From Pseudoduganella buxea (GTDB taxonomy: Bacteria > Pseudomonadota > Gammaproteobacteria > Burkholderiales > Burkholderiaceae_D), in NCBI RefSeq assembly GCF_009720835.1, contig NZ_WNKZ01000011.1:1-64000 (forward strand): DNA of 64,000 nt. The letters are read 5' to 3'. A program made the translations under genes and the position numbers. The first letter of the stretch is position 1, and every line of letters begins with the position of its first letter. Below the pieces are notes generated by a model. The model made no database searches. It was not told the DNA's origin and worked only from the letters and a program-made list of their open reading frames with translations. Positions 18,666-28,951 of the stretch are shown piece by piece.

Positions 18666-19619
18666 TTATCCTTTTCTTGCTTCCGCCAGCACGGCGTCGA
18701 GCGTGCGCTGGACCAGGGGAATCTTGAACGCGTTTTCTTCCGTCGTCTTCGCGCCGGCCAGCAGCTGATCGACGACGGCCTTGCCGCCCCGCGCCATCTG
18801 CTCGTCGGCGGCGGGCAGGCGCCATGGCTTGTGGGCCACGCCGCCCACGGCCACGCTGCCGCGCCCGTCCGGCTGCACGATGGCGGCAACGGAAATCAAG
18901 GCGAAGGCATATGAGGCGCGGTCGCGCACCTTGCGATAGAAGTGCTTGCCGCCGACGGGTTTCGGCAAGGTCACGGCGGTGATCAGCTCGCCCGGCGCCA
19001 GAGTGTGCTCGATATGGGGCGTGTTGCCGGGCAGGCGGTGGAAGTCGGCAATGGGGATCACGCGCGTGCTGCCGTCCGGCTTGACCGTCTCGATGGCGGC
19101 ATCGAGCACGCGCATGGCCACGGCCATGTCGCTGGGATGGGTGGCGATGCACGCATCGCTGGCGCCGACGATGGCATGTCCCCGCGTGTAGCCGCCGATG
19201 GCGGAGCAGCCGCTGCCGGGCGAGCGCTTGTTGCACGGCATGTTGGTATCGTAGAAGTACGGGCAGCGGGTGCGCTGCAGCAGGTTGCCGGCCGTCGTGG
19301 CCTTGTTGCGCAGCTGCTGCGAAGCGCCGGCCAGCAGCGCCCGCGACAGCACGCCGTAGTCCTTGCGTACCCGTGCGTCCGCGGCCAGGTCCGTGTTGCG
19401 CACCAGGGCGCCCACGCGCAGGCCGCCGTCGCGCGTGGCCTCGATGCCGTCCAAGCCCAGGCCGTTGACGTCGACCAGGTGGGGCGGCGTCTCGATTTCC
19501 AGCTTCATCAGGTCCAGCAGGTTGGTGCCACCCGCAATGAAGCGGGCGCCATCGACGCGCATGACGGCAGCAGCGGCCTCGGCCGGCGTGCGGGCGCGCT
19601 CATAAGTAAAGACTTTCAT
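18666..19619 (-). CDS. paoB: Periplasmic-type aldehyde oxidoreductase, FAD subunit (PaoB)
   Basis: FAD and extra iron-sulfur subunit (317 residues). Flavin motifs [15 protein letters not shown] (about 31-45) and [21 protein letters not shown] are clear, followed by the PaoB-type Cys insert [14 protein letters not shown]...GSGC. It is about 45 residues shorter than the paralogue at 8765-9853. The ATG overlaps the stop of the [2Fe-2S] subunit gene (four-base overlap), and the molybdenum subunit follows after four bases, so the three are coupled. Confidence 0.92.
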   Translation of the reverse strand: MKVFTYERARTPAEAAAAVMRVDGARFIAGGTNLLDLMKLEIETPPHLVDVNGLGLDGIEATRDGGLRVGALVRNTDLAADARVRKDYGVLSRALLAGASQQLRNKATTAGNLLQRTRCPYFYDTNMPCNKRSPGSGCSAIGGYTRGHAIVGASDACIATHPSDMAVAMRVLDAAIETVKPDGSTRVIPIADFHRLPGNTPHIEHTLAPGELITAVTLPKPVGGKHFYRKVRDRASYAFALISVAAIVQPDGRGSVAVGGVAHKPWRLPAADEQMARGGKAVVDQLLAGAKTTEENAFKIPLVQRTLDAVLAEARKG

Positions 19620-20266
19620 GCTTTCCTCCCGGACACTTCGACGATCGCGTCGACGATATTCGAGTAGGCGCCGCAGCGGCAGATATTGCCGCTCATGCGT
19701 TCGCGGATTTCCGCTTCCGTCAGCAGCGGCGCCGTCGTCAGGTCGCCCGTCACGTGGCTGGGAATTCCCTTGCGGATTTCATCGAGCACGGACACGGCCG
19801 AACAGATCTGCCCGGGAGTACAGTAGCCGCACTGGTAGCCGTCGTGCTTGACGAAGGCGGCCTGCATCGGGTGCAGCTTGTCCGGCGTGCCCAGCCCTTC
19901 GATGGTGGTCACTTCGGCGCCGTTGTGCATCACGGCCAGGGTCAGGCAGGAATTGATGCGGCGGCCGTCGACGATGACGGTGCAGGCACCGCACTGGCCC
20001 TGGTCGCAGCCTTTTTTCGTGCCCGTCAGGTGCAGGTTCTCGCGCAGGGCGTCGAGCAGGGTGGTACGCGTGTCGACGTTCAGCTCGCGCTGCTTGCCGT
20101 TCACGATTAGCGCTACCTTCGACGTCACCGGTGGTCGTGGGGTTTCATTGCGGGTCGTACCTGTGGCCTGCGCGGCGGCGACGGACGGCACGGCAGCGGC
20201 CGTGGCGGACAGCGCGCCGGCGATCAACAGGTCGCGCCGGGTGTGATTGATGTCGAGTTCATCCAT
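19616..20266 (-). CDS. paoA: Periplasmic-type aldehyde oxidoreductase, [2Fe-2S] subunit with Tat signal (PaoA)
   Basis: Iron-sulfur subunit (216 residues). The N-terminus carries a twin-arginine signal, [26 protein letters not shown], so the assembled complex should be exported folded to the periplasm, as for E. coli PaoABC. Cluster motifs [23 protein letters not shown] and [11 protein letters not shown]...GNICRCGAY are intact. Start at 20266 is supported by AAAGGA and by the position of the RR motif; the frame is open upstream but has no Tat-like sequence there. First gene of the operon, divergent from the DUF454 gene. Confidence 0.93.
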   Translation of the reverse strand: MDELDINHTRRDLLIAGALSATAAAVPSVAAAQATGTTRNETPRPPVTSKVALIVNGKQRELNVDTRTTLLDALRENLHLTGTKKGCDQGQCGACTVIVDGRRINSCLTLAVMHNGAEVTTIEGLGTPDKLHPMQAAFVKHDGYQCGYCTPGQICSAVSVLDEIRKGIPSHVTGDLTTAPLLTEAEIRERMSGNICRCGAYSNIVDAIVEVSGRKA

Positions 20267-20504
20267 GTGTTCGCATCCTTTGGCTGGGTGGATTTTTGCT
20301 GGGAGGCGGCGCCGGGGAGCGCGAGCGGCGGCGGGCCATGGGTGAATGGCCGGCCAACATTGATAATAAAGCGATATCGATATTTGATTTGCACGGTTGA
20401 ACGGCATGGGCTTATGCATGGCATTCATCAATGCGGGGGTCGGAACGCTGCAAGGGCGGGCCCGATGCGGTACGCTGCGCGCTGGCATGCCACCTCAGAT
20501 ACTC

Positions 20505-20873
20505 ATGAAACACCTGCTCAACCTTGTCGGCTGCATCGCCGTCGTCCTGGCGATCTTCGGCGTCTTCCTGCCGCTGCTGCCGACCACGCCCTTCCTGCTG
20601 CTGGCGTCGGCCTGCTTCGTGCGCAGCTCGCCCCGGCTGCACAACTGGCTGCGCACCAACCGCGTGTTCGGCCGGTACCTGCGCGACTACGAGGACGGGC
20701 GCGGCATTCCGCTGCGGGCGAAGATCGTCGTGCTGGTCATGATGTGGGGCTCGCTGGGCTGGTCGATGACGCGGGTGCCGAACCTGCCCCTGCAGATTCT
20801 GCTGGCCGTCATCGGCACGGCCGTCACCATTTACCTGGTACGCTTCGTGCCCGTGATGCGGCGCCGCAAGTAG
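20505..20873 (+). CDS. DUF454 (YbaN-like) small inner-membrane protein
   Basis: A 122-residue protein with about three membrane helices: LLNLVGCIAVVLAIFGVFLPLLP near the start, a middle helix (KIVVLVMMWGSLGWSM) and a last one (LPLQILLAVIGTAVTIYLV). The LLPTTPFLLLASACFVRSSPRLHNWL block is the hallmark of the DUF454/YbaN family, whose function is unknown. ATG at 20487 is an in-frame alternative six codons upstream; neither has a strong ribosome site. It stands alone. Confidence 0.85.
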   Translation: MKHLLNLVGCIAVVLAIFGVFLPLLPTTPFLLLASACFVRSSPRLHNWLRTNRVFGRYLRDYEDGRGIPLRAKIVVLVMMWGSLGWSMTRVPNLPLQILLAVIGTAVTIYLVRFVPVMRRRK

Positions 20874-20896
20874 CCAGACCGGCCCGGACGGCGCTC

Positions 20897-20929
20897 TTGT
20901 CCGCACATGTATCGTAAAATACATTTTTT
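20897..20929 (+). promoter_or_regulatory. Possible promoter overlapping an AT-rich hairpin plus T-run
   Basis: TTGTCC (20897-20902), 17 bp, TACATT (20920-20925) form a fair promoter for the gene at 20944. The same bases form ATGTAT-CGTAAA-ATACAT followed by six T residues, which could instead weakly terminate the DUF454 transcript. The sequence does not decide between the two. Confidence 0.35.
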
Positions 20930-20943
20930 ACAACTTTGTCCCC

Positions 20944-22008
20944 ATGTTCCCTGCCCGTCTTTCCGTCCTCGCGGCGTATGCCGTGTGCGGCGCCGTGCAC
21001 GCCGCGCCGGATGCCTTCGTCGGCATCTATTCCTCCTTCGATCCCGTGGCGAACGCGCCGGTGGACCTGCTGAAGGTGCAGGACGTGTTCGGCGAACTGG
21101 AAATCTGCACCAGCGCGGACCGGCGCTGGTCCTGCGTCGAGGCCAGCACGAAACCGGAGCTGGGCGATCGCCCCGGCCTGTTCAAGGCGGCGCCATCAGT
21201 GAAAGCCCTGGGTTCGCCGAAACTGGGTTACCTGTACAGCGCGCCGGCGGGCGTGCCCACGCGCGTGGGCACGACACCGACGGGCCATATCACGGAAATG
21301 GTGTTCGGCATCGAAGCCTTGCAGCGCCGGCCCCTGCGCGGCGGCCTGTCGCCGTCGCCGACGGGCTACCGTCAGGCCGGCCAGGAAGTGCACCTGCACG
21401 CGGCCAACTACAGCGGCGACATGCTGGCGCTGGCCGTGGCCCGCAGCGATGCGCCGACGCTGCGCACGGAACTGGACACGGTCAATGGCTACGGTGTCAC
21501 CAACGGACAGTGCTGCATGCACCTGCCGCCGCCGGACAGCAAGGCGGCCGCGTCGATGATCGTCACGTATCGTGTCCTGCCGGACGGCAGGGAAACCGCC
21601 GTCACCGTGCCGCTGCCGTCCACGGCGACGCCCTCCGCGCTGTGGGTGGTGGTGCATGCGGACCGGAAGATCGAGCTGGTGCCGACGGAGGGCCGGTACA
21701 GCGACCCGGGCAGCAGCAACTGGCCGGGCAAGGTGAAGGGCATGCCGGCGCTGCCGCCAGCCCGGCGGGCCACCGTCATGGGGCAGGAAATCGCGCTGCG
21801 CAAGCAATACATTGCCAGCCTGGTCCAGCGCCGCGACAGCGCCCAACCGGGCGAGGTACCGAACGACGAAATGGGCATCGAGGAAGTGCTGCGCGTCAAG
21901 CGCCAGCAGTTGCGCTTCCTGGAAACGATGGCGAAGTGCGGCAAGGACCTCGAAGCCTGCGCGCGCGAGGCACAGCAGGCGGCGCGTGGCGTGGGCCGGG
22001 AGGACTGA
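20944..22008 (+). CDS. Secreted protein of unknown function
   Basis: A 354-residue protein with a signal peptide (MFPARLSVLAAYAVCGAVHAAPDA). The mature part looks beta-rich, with an early cysteine pair (LEICTSADRRWSC), a NGQCCMHLPPPDS segment near residue 185, and a charged helical C-terminal region (about 275-350) with EEVLRVKRQQLRFLETMAKCGKDLEACAREAQQAARG. I do not recognise a family. It is followed after two bases by another secreted Cys-rich protein, so the two probably act together in the periplasm or outside. Confidence 0.75.
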   Translation: MFPARLSVLAAYAVCGAVHAAPDAFVGIYSSFDPVANAPVDLLKVQDVFGELEICTSADRRWSCVEASTKPELGDRPGLFKAAPSVKALGSPKLGYLYSAPAGVPTRVGTTPTGHITEMVFGIEALQRRPLRGGLSPSPTGYRQAGQEVHLHAANYSGDMLALAVARSDAPTLRTELDTVNGYGVTNGQCCMHLPPPDSKAAASMIVTYRVLPDGRETAVTVPLPSTATPSALWVVVHADRKIELVPTEGRYSDPGSSNWPGKVKGMPALPPARRATVMGQEIALRKQYIASLVQRRDSAQPGEVPNDEMGIEEVLRVKRQQLRFLETMAKCGKDLEACAREAQQAARGVGRED

Positions 22009-22010
22009 AC

Positions 22011-22577
22011 ATGAAACCACTGATCTTGCCGCTGCGCCGGCTGCTGACCGGCTGCGCACCGCTCCTGCTGTGCCTGGCCGCCTGGGACGCCCACGCGGCA
22101 GGCCGGTCCTGCGCCGCCGAGCTGGGCCCGCGGGGTGCGGCCGTGCTGGTACAACAATGCCTGAAGGTGTCGCCGGCGACCCGGCCACCCTGCAACGCCG
22201 CCAACAGCTGCCAGATGATCGAAAGCGAAATCCTGCGCGGCTGCGCGCTGGTAGGCAGCGACGCGGCCCCGTTCTGCGACGCGCCGGCCAGGCCGGGCGT
22301 GGTCACGGGGACACTGGTGGGCGGCGGCGGCACCGACGACCTGCAACTGGTCGTGCGGCGCGACGACGGCAGCCGGGTATCGCTCTACTGCAAGGCCGAT
22401 GGCTGCGACGACTGGTTCGAGATGACGGACGAAGGCGAGTCGCAGCAGCTGAAACGGGCATGGACCGGCAAGCGGGTCAGCATCACCGTCCGGGTCCGGC
22501 GCAACGACGGCGTCATCGCCGGCCCGGGCGATGACGAGCTGGTGCCGCTGGCCGTGAAGGTCACGTTTCTGAAGTAA
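22011..22577 (+). CDS. Secreted Cys-rich protein of unknown function
   Basis: A 188-residue exported protein. After a signal peptide (RLLTGCAPLLLCLAAWDAHAA) the mature part has eight cysteines, five of them within about 40 residues (QQC, PPC, NSC, RGC, PFC), then a beta-rich half with YCKADGCDDWF. This suggests up to four disulfides. The tail VPLAVKVTFLK looks like the end of a beta-sandwich. Same operon as the gene before it (gap of two bases). I cannot assign a family. Confidence 0.75.
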   Translation: MKPLILPLRRLLTGCAPLLLCLAAWDAHAAGRSCAAELGPRGAAVLVQQCLKVSPATRPPCNAANSCQMIESEILRGCALVGSDAAPFCDAPARPGVVTGTLVGGGGTDDLQLVVRRDDGSRVSLYCKADGCDDWFEMTDEGESQQLKRAWTGKRVSITVRVRRNDGVIAGPGDDELVPLAVKVTFLK

Positions 22578-22716
22578 GCGTGCCGGCGGCCGGCTCCGTG
22601 CCCTGGCCCGGCTCGGCCACGGTTTCCTGGCCCGGCGCGGGCGACTTGGCGCACAGCACCGGGGCGGAGAAAATCAGGGCCAGCAAGGTGGCGGCCGTAG
22701 CAAGGGTGGTGGACAT
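22561..22716 (-). CDS. Very small exported peptide, hypothetical
   Basis: A 51-codon gene with a signal peptide (MSTTLATAATLLALIFSAPVLCA) and a short Pro/Glu/Gly-rich tail. AGGAAC is placed well before the ATG at 22716. Its last 17 bases overlap the end of the convergent gene at 22011-22577. The cysteine near residue 22 is not in a proper lipobox. It is too short to assign; the signal peptide and ribosome site make it more likely real than chance. Confidence 0.45.
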   Translation of the reverse strand: MSTTLATAATLLALIFSAPVLCAKSPAPGQETVAEPGQGTEPAAGTLTSET

Positions 22717-22768
22717 GAAAAGTTCCTGTCGTCGGGGTTGTCTTGATGTCACGCATATGGGATGCCCG

Positions 22769-22781
22769 TTGCATATTGCAA
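22769..22781. promoter_or_regulatory. 13-bp perfect palindrome between divergent small genes
   Basis: TTGCATATTGCAA lies midway between the divergent starts at 22716 and 22855 in an AT-rich patch. A partial copy of the half-site, ATAGCGCAA, follows directly. Likely an operator for one or both genes; inferred from symmetry and place. Confidence 0.35.
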
Positions 22782-22854
22782 TAGCGCAAAGCACCGGCGG
22801 AATGGGAAAAGCGTATATTTCCCCTATCGTCCCATTGCCATGAAGAGGCACGCC

Positions 22855-23319
22855 ATGAAAACATTTGTATTCGCCGCCATGCTGCTGGCGACCACGGGCG
22901 CCGGCGCCACGGCCAAGGTCACCTACGTCCATCCCGAGAAGATGACGGACGTGCCCCGCTTCCCGTCCGACCGGGAATCGATGGAATTCACCTTCCGCGA
23001 GCACCTGGAAAAATTGTCCGAACGGCTGCCCGCCGGCCAGCAACTGAGCGTGGAGTTCCTCGATATCGACCTGGCCGGCGACGTCTTCCCGCGCGTGCCG
23101 GTGCAGGACATCCGCGTACTGAAAGGCCGCGCCGACTGGCCCCGCATGCACCTGCGCTACCGCATCGAGCAGGACGGCAAGGTGCTGCGCAGCGGCGAAC
23201 GGGAACTGGCCGATCCCAGTTACCTGATGAATTCGACCCGCACCAACAGCGAGCTGTACGAACACGAAAAGCGCATGCTGGACGACTGGTTCCGCAAGGA
23301 GATCCAGGCGGCCCGCTGA
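22855..23319 (+). CDS. DUF3016 domain secreted protein
   Basis: A 154-residue exported protein. Signal peptide (FVFAAMLLATTGAGATA), then VTYVHPEKMTDVPRFPSDRE...EHLEKLSERLPAGQQLSVEFLDIDLAGDVFP, the conserved DUF3016 pattern; the C-terminus has the family's EKRMLDDWFRKEI helix. Function unknown; periplasmic location inferred. AGAGG lies six bases before the ATG at 22855, which is preferred over the in-frame ATG at 22840. Confidence 0.85.
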   Translation: MKTFVFAAMLLATTGAGATAKVTYVHPEKMTDVPRFPSDRESMEFTFREHLEKLSERLPAGQQLSVEFLDIDLAGDVFPRVPVQDIRVLKGRADWPRMHLRYRIEQDGKVLRSGERELADPSYLMNSTRTNSELYEHEKRMLDDWFRKEIQAAR

Positions 23320-23692
23320 GCCACTCCACCGTTTACCTTTCCGTCCTTCCCTTCCGCCCGCCCCTATCGCGCCACCGCAGCGACAACCCCGCAGCGTTGC
23401 CTGCGGTTGCCTTGAATTCCGTGTCTGGCACTGAATTCGTAGCCCGGTGCCTCATCTACCCTGTTCTTCCGCACAGCAAAACGGCAGCGTACGCTTTTAC
23501 TACATAGCTGACGTAATCGACGCTGGAGCACAACGTTCAGCGGTTTCACGTTCCGCCAGTTGGAATGTTGATTGACATCTCAGCCACGTGCCCAATACAG
23601 TTTCATTATCGACTATCGAATTCCGCACAGAGAAACCGAAGCCGATCCAGCCGCCCGGCTGGCTACCCCGACAATAATCAGGAGACAGCATC
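23320..23692 (+). promoter_or_regulatory. Gene-free 373-bp region carrying the porin promoter
   Basis: No credible coding sequence on either strand. The best promoter is TTGACA at 23572-23577 with TACAGT at 23596-23601 (18-bp spacer), giving a leader of about 85 nt before the porin ATG. The rest is plain spacer with no strong hairpin or repeat that I could see. Confidence 0.5.
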
Positions 23693-24778
23693 ATGCAGAA
23701 GACCATCGCAGCAATGGCCGTGCTGAACGTTTGCATCGCCAGCGCCGCAGCACAGAGCAATGTCACGCTGTACGGCATCGTCGATGCCGGCTTGACCCAT
23801 GTCCGCAACGACAGCCCGGTCGGGGGCCGGGCCAGCGTGGAAGCGGGCCAGATGCAGGTGTCGCGCTGGGGCGTGCGCGGTGTCGAGGACCTGGGCGGCG
23901 GCATGAAGGCGCGCTTCGGCCTGGAGAGCACCCTGCTCAACGACACCGGCGTGGCCGGCGTGGCGACGGGCACGCCGTCGTCCACCAGCCTCTTCGACCG
24001 CGAAGCCACCGTGGGCCTGTCCGGCAGCCTCGGCTCCATCGACCTGGGCCGCCAAAACATCCTGGGGGTACAGTCGGTCGGCCTGGCCGATCCGATGGGC
24101 CTGGCCTTTGCCGCGACCAATCCGAACGTGCTGTTCTCGGCGATGAACCACGCCGGCGTGTACGGCCCCTACGGCGCCAACAATGGCGGCACGGCGCTGC
24201 GGCAGAACAACTCCGTGCGCTACGTGTCGCCCCTGTACCAGGGCGCCGGTTTCGCGCTGATGCACGGCTTCGGCGAGCAGGCCGGCGACAGCGGCAAGAG
24301 CACCTACCAGGGCGGCTCGGCCTTCTACAACAACGGCCCCTTCGGCATCGCCGGCGCCTACGCGCGCCTGACCAATGCCGCCGACACGGACCACCTGTCC
24401 TCGCACGCCATTGGCGTCAAGTACGCGATGAGCCGGGCCGTCTTCAAGGGCACGTGGTCGGCCAATAAACTCGACAGCACGGGCCGCAAGATCAGCGTCT
24501 ACGGCATCGGTGTCGACGTTCCCGTCAGCCCCCTGCTGACCTTGACGGGCGCCTTCTACAACACGCGCCGCACGGGCGACCTGCGCGACGACTCGCAGCA
24601 GTACATCTTCATCAGCCGCTACGCACTCAGCAAGCGCAGCACGGCCTATGCGTCGATCGGCCGCGCCAATACCGATACCGTCGTCACGGCCGCGCAGATC
24701 AACCTGGCGCAGGGCTTCGTCGCTGTCGGCAGCGATTCGGCCAACCGCGTCACGGTCGGCTTGATGCACTACTTCTGA
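23693..24778 (+). CDS. Gram-negative trimeric porin
   Basis: Outer-membrane beta-barrel porin of 361 residues for passive uptake of small solutes. Signal peptide (IAAMAVLNVCIASAAAQ), then SNVTLYGIVDAGLTHV, the standard first strand of betaproteobacterial (Neisseria/Burkholderia type) porins, a Gly-rich turn-strand pattern throughout, and the terminal strand NRVTVGLMHYF with the C-terminal Phe needed for barrel assembly. CAGGAGAC precedes the ATG. It stands alone just before the catabolic island but points away from its operons, so a link to that island is only possible. Confidence 0.92.
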   Translation: MQKTIAAMAVLNVCIASAAAQSNVTLYGIVDAGLTHVRNDSPVGGRASVEAGQMQVSRWGVRGVEDLGGGMKARFGLESTLLNDTGVAGVATGTPSSTSLFDREATVGLSGSLGSIDLGRQNILGVQSVGLADPMGLAFAATNPNVLFSAMNHAGVYGPYGANNGGTALRQNNSVRYVSPLYQGAGFALMHGFGEQAGDSGKSTYQGGSAFYNNGPFGIAGAYARLTNAADTDHLSSHAIGVKYAMSRAVFKGTWSANKLDSTGRKISVYGIGVDVPVSPLLTLTGAFYNTRRTGDLRDDSQQYIFISRYALSKRSTAYASIGRANTDTVVTAAQINLAQGFVAVGSDSANRVTVGLMHYF

Positions 24779-24807
24779 TGCACTACTTTTGAGCCCCCGG
24801 CGGCGCC

Positions 24808-26466
24808 TCACGGCGCCGTCGTGGCCTGCGCATCCTGCAGCGCGCGCCACTGCACCTTGCCCGTGGCGGACTTCGGCAGCGCCGCGCAGAACTCGACGAT
24901 GCGCGGGCTCTTGTAGGCCGCCATGTTCCCGTGGGCCCAGTCGATGATGTCCTGCTCGGTGACGTGGTGGCCCTCCTTCAGCGCCACCACGGCCTTCACG
25001 GTTTCGCCCCGCCGCTCGTCCCGGCTGGCCACCACGCACACTTCGCGGATGGCCGGATGCCGGTACATCAGCGCTTCCACCTCGGCCGGCCAGACCTTGT
25101 AGCCGCAGGCGTTGATCATTCGCTTCAGGCGGTCGACCATGAAGAAGTAGCCGTCCTCGTCGACCCGTCCCAGGTCGCCCGTGCGCAGGAAGCGCTTGCC
25201 GTCGATGGTGACGAAGGCATCACGGCTCGCCTCCGGATTGTTCCAGTAACCCTGCATCACCTGCGGCCCATGGACGAGGATTTCGCCCACCTCCCCTGGC
25301 GGCAGGTCGGCCATCGTCACCGGATCGAGCACGCGCGCGTCGACGCCGGAGATGGGAATGCCCAGGCACTGCTTCTTCGGCCGGTCGGCTGGATTGATGT
25401 GGGTCGGCGCGATGGTCTCGGACATGCCGTAGCCCTCGACGTAATCGATGCCCAGCAGGTCGTGCATCTTCTGCGCGATGGCGTCCGGCATGGCGGCCCC
25501 GCCGCCGCTCATGCGCCGGATCGTCGACAGCTCGTACTCGCCCACGCGGGGGCTGGACAACAAGTCCACCACCATCGTCGAAATCAGCTGCAGCGCGTTG
25601 ATGCGGTGGCGGCGGATGCACTCGGCGGCGGTATCCCTGTCCCAGCGCGACAGCAGCACGATGGTGGCGCCAATGAAGATGGGACCGTTCATCCCGCCCT
25701 GCATGCCCGTCACGTGGAACAGGGGCAGCACGGACAGCGCCACCGCGTCCTGCTGGGTGCCGAACCACTGCATGCCGGCGACGGCCGTATACATCGCATT
25801 GCGGTGGCTGTGCATGCAGCCTTTCGGATGGCCCGTCGTGCCGGACGTGTAGGGCATCACGCACAGGTCGTCCGGCCCCGCCGTGACGGGCCCCGGGTGG
25901 CGCCCGGCCGCCAGCGCCGCGTGCCACGCCACTACGCCGGCGCCGGCGATCTCGCGGCGCGGCGCACGCACGAAGTCCGGCACGTTCAGGTCGGTCGGCT
26001 GGCGCAGGTAATCGGCGTACGTCGCCACCACCGCATGGTCCAGGCCATGGCCCAGCAGGGGCTCGATGTGCGCGAACAGGTCCTGCGCCACGACGATGGT
26101 GGCGGCGCCGGTATCGGCGACGTAGTGGCGCAGCTCCTCCGTCAGGTTCATCGGGTTGACGGGCACCACGACGGCGTTGGCGCGCAGGATGGCGTAATAG
26201 GCCAGCACGAACTGGGGGCTGTTCTGCATGTACAGCAGCACCCGGTCGCCGTGGCGCACGCCGCACACCTGCTCCAGGTAGCCCGCCAGGCGCTCCACTT
26301 CGTCGCGGCACTCGGCATAGCTGACGGGCGTGTCGTAGAAGATCATGCAGGGTTTGTCCGGGTAGCGCGTGGCCGACACTTCCAGGTTGTAGAACAGGTT
26401 CGTTTGCGGCGGCGTGAGGTGCCGGGGCAGGCCCTTGGGCCAGTACGCAAGGTGACGCTCCATCAT
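24808..26466 (-). CDS. Acyl-CoA synthetase (AMP-forming)
   Basis: Activates a carboxylic acid to its CoA thioester through an acyl-adenylate (552 residues). Motifs in order: P-loop YTSGTTGHPKG (about 195), GYGMSET (about 335), the hinge region TGDLGRVDEDGYFFMVDRLKRMI (about 435-455), and the A10 lysine in KSATGKVQW near the C-terminus. It resembles medium/long-chain ligases and LvaE-type enzymes. Start: GGAGAC stands nine bases before the ATG at 26466; an ATG five codons upstream (26481) is possible. It is the last gene of the operon kinase - acyl-CoA dehydrogenase - ligase, which points to a hydroxy or keto acid substrate. Confidence 0.92.
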   Translation of the reverse strand: MMERHLAYWPKGLPRHLTPPQTNLFYNLEVSATRYPDKPCMIFYDTPVSYAECRDEVERLAGYLEQVCGVRHGDRVLLYMQNSPQFVLAYYAILRANAVVVPVNPMNLTEELRHYVADTGAATIVVAQDLFAHIEPLLGHGLDHAVVATYADYLRQPTDLNVPDFVRAPRREIAGAGVVAWHAALAAGRHPGPVTAGPDDLCVMPYTSGTTGHPKGCMHSHRNAMYTAVAGMQWFGTQQDAVALSVLPLFHVTGMQGGMNGPIFIGATIVLLSRWDRDTAAECIRRHRINALQLISTMVVDLLSSPRVGEYELSTIRRMSGGGAAMPDAIAQKMHDLLGIDYVEGYGMSETIAPTHINPADRPKKQCLGIPISGVDARVLDPVTMADLPPGEVGEILVHGPQVMQGYWNNPEASRDAFVTIDGKRFLRTGDLGRVDEDGYFFMVDRLKRMINACGYKVWPAEVEALMYRHPAIREVCVVASRDERRGETVKAVVALKEGHHVTEQDIIDWAHGNMAAYKSPRIVEFCAALPKSATGKVQWRALQDAQATTAP

Positions 26467-26516
26467 CTGACTTGTCTCCATCGGTTTTTTTATGGTGGGT
26501 GCTCTGGATTGCCCGG

Positions 26517-27734
<1,218 letters not shown>

Positions 27735-27753
27735 GGGGTTCCTTTCGATGTGG

Positions 27754-28797
27754 TTACTTGATCGCTTGCGCCATGCGCCAGGCCTGTTCGGCCAGCGGGC
27801 GGGCCCGGCGGCCCGTCGCCACGGCATCCGCGGCCGCTGCATTGCCCTGCACGGCGCGGTGCGCGATGCCCTGCAGGATGCCGGCCAGGCGGAACATATT
27901 GAAGACGAGGTAGAACTCCCACTCGGCCCTGGCGACACTGCCACGGCCCGTGCGGCGGCAGTAGGCGTCCAGGTAAGCCGCCTCGTCGGGAATGCCCAGC
28001 GCGGCCAGCGGCTGGCCGGCCAGCCCGCGCGCCACCGGCGGCGCCATGCGCCAGGCCATGCAGTGGTAGGCAAAGTCCGCCAGCGGGTGGCCCAGGGTCG
28101 ACAGCTCCCAGTCCAGCACCGCCAGGATGCGCGGCTCGGTGGGGTGGAAGACGACGTTGTCGATGCGGAAGTCGCCATGCACGATGCGGGTCTCGTCCTG
28201 CGCGGGAATGTGCTCCGGCAGCCACGCGATCAGCCTGTCGACGGCGTCGATGGTTTCCGTTTCCGCGGCGCGGTACTGGCGCGTCCAGCGCGCCACCTGC
28301 CGTTCCATGTAGTTGCCGGCCTTGCCGTAGTCGCCCAGGCCCAGCGCGGCGTAATCGACCCGGTGCAAGGCCGCGATCACGCGATTGAGTTCGTCGTACA
28401 TCGCGGCCCGCTCGGCTGGCGCCATGCCGGGCAGCGCCGGATCGCGCAGGATGCGGCCCTCGACATATTCCATCAGGTAGAACGGCGTGCCGAATACGGA
28501 TGGGTCCTCGCACAGCGCCAGCGCGCGCGGCACCGGCACGTCCGACCCTGCCAGCGCGGCGATGACGCGGTACTCCCGTTCGATGGCATGGGCCGACGGC
28601 AGCAGGTGCCCAGGCGGCTTGGCGCGCAGCACGCAGCGCCGGCTGCCGGTGGTGACGAGGAAGGTGGGATTGGATTGGCCGCCGTTGAGGCGTTCGACGT
28701 AGGCGTCGCCGGCGAAGTGGCCGACATGCCGGCGCAGGAACGCGTCCAGCGCGCTGCCGGCGTGCCCGGCCGGACGGTGCAATGCTTCAGAAATCAT
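27754..28797 (-). CDS. APH/ACAD10-type phosphotransferase, probable 4-hydroxyacyl-CoA kinase (LvaA-like)
   Basis: A 347-residue aminoglycoside-phosphotransferase-fold kinase. N-lobe [25 protein letters not shown] supplies the ATP-binding loop and lysine. The catalytic loop is [15 protein letters not shown] (about 205) and the metal-binding Asp is in [20 protein letters not shown]. These match the kinase half of human ACAD10/11 and bacterial LvaA rather than drug-resistance enzymes, and the dehydrogenase half is the next gene. First gene of the operon, divergent from a thioesterase. A possible IclR-type operator lies 30 bp upstream. It is not expected to confer antibiotic resistance. Confidence 0.88.
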   Translation of the reverse strand: MISEALHRPAGHAGSALDAFLRRHVGHFAGDAYVERLNGGQSNPTFLVTTGSRRCVLRAKPPGHLLPSAHAIEREYRVIAALAGSDVPVPRALALCEDPSVFGTPFYLMEYVEGRILRDPALPGMAPAERAAMYDELNRVIAALHRVDYAALGLGDYGKAGNYMERQVARWTRQYRAAETETIDAVDRLIAWLPEHIPAQDETRIVHGDFRIDNVVFHPTEPRILAVLDWELSTLGHPLADFAYHCMAWRMAPPVARGLAGQPLAALGIPDEAAYLDAYCRRTGRGSVARAEWEFYLVFNMFRLAGILQGIAHRAVQGNAAAADAVATGRRARPLAEQAWRMAQAIK

Positions 28798-28826
28798 CGA
28801 GCCGCCTTGTTCGACGTTGAGGATTA

Positions 28827-28843
28827 AAACCGCTGTGCGAAAC
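28827..28843. promoter_or_regulatory. Putative IclR-type operator between kinase and thioesterase genes
   Basis: AAACCGC-TGT-GCGAAAC: the right half equals the reverse complement of GTTTCGC, the half-site seen at the other island promoters; the left half is weaker. Centred about 38 bp before the kinase ATG. The assignment to the regulator at 29442-30263 is inferred. Confidence 0.45.
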
Positions 28844-28951
28844 CGTGTTTCATTGCAGATCAGTGTAGCAGCAAAATAATATAAACTGAACCATGAATTT
28901 TCAGTTCACCGGGCAGTGCGGCGCGCAAGGGCGCCATGACAAGGGGATGGC

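Noticed and set aside
24779-24830. GC-rich inverted repeat between the porin and ligase genes as a terminator
   Set aside because: The stem GGCGCC is self-complementary and no T-run follows on either strand.
27754-28797. Aminoglycoside phosphotransferase as a resistance gene
   Set aside because: The fold is APH-like, but the operon partners (ACAD10/11-type dehydrogenase, acyl-CoA ligase) show an acyl-CoA role.
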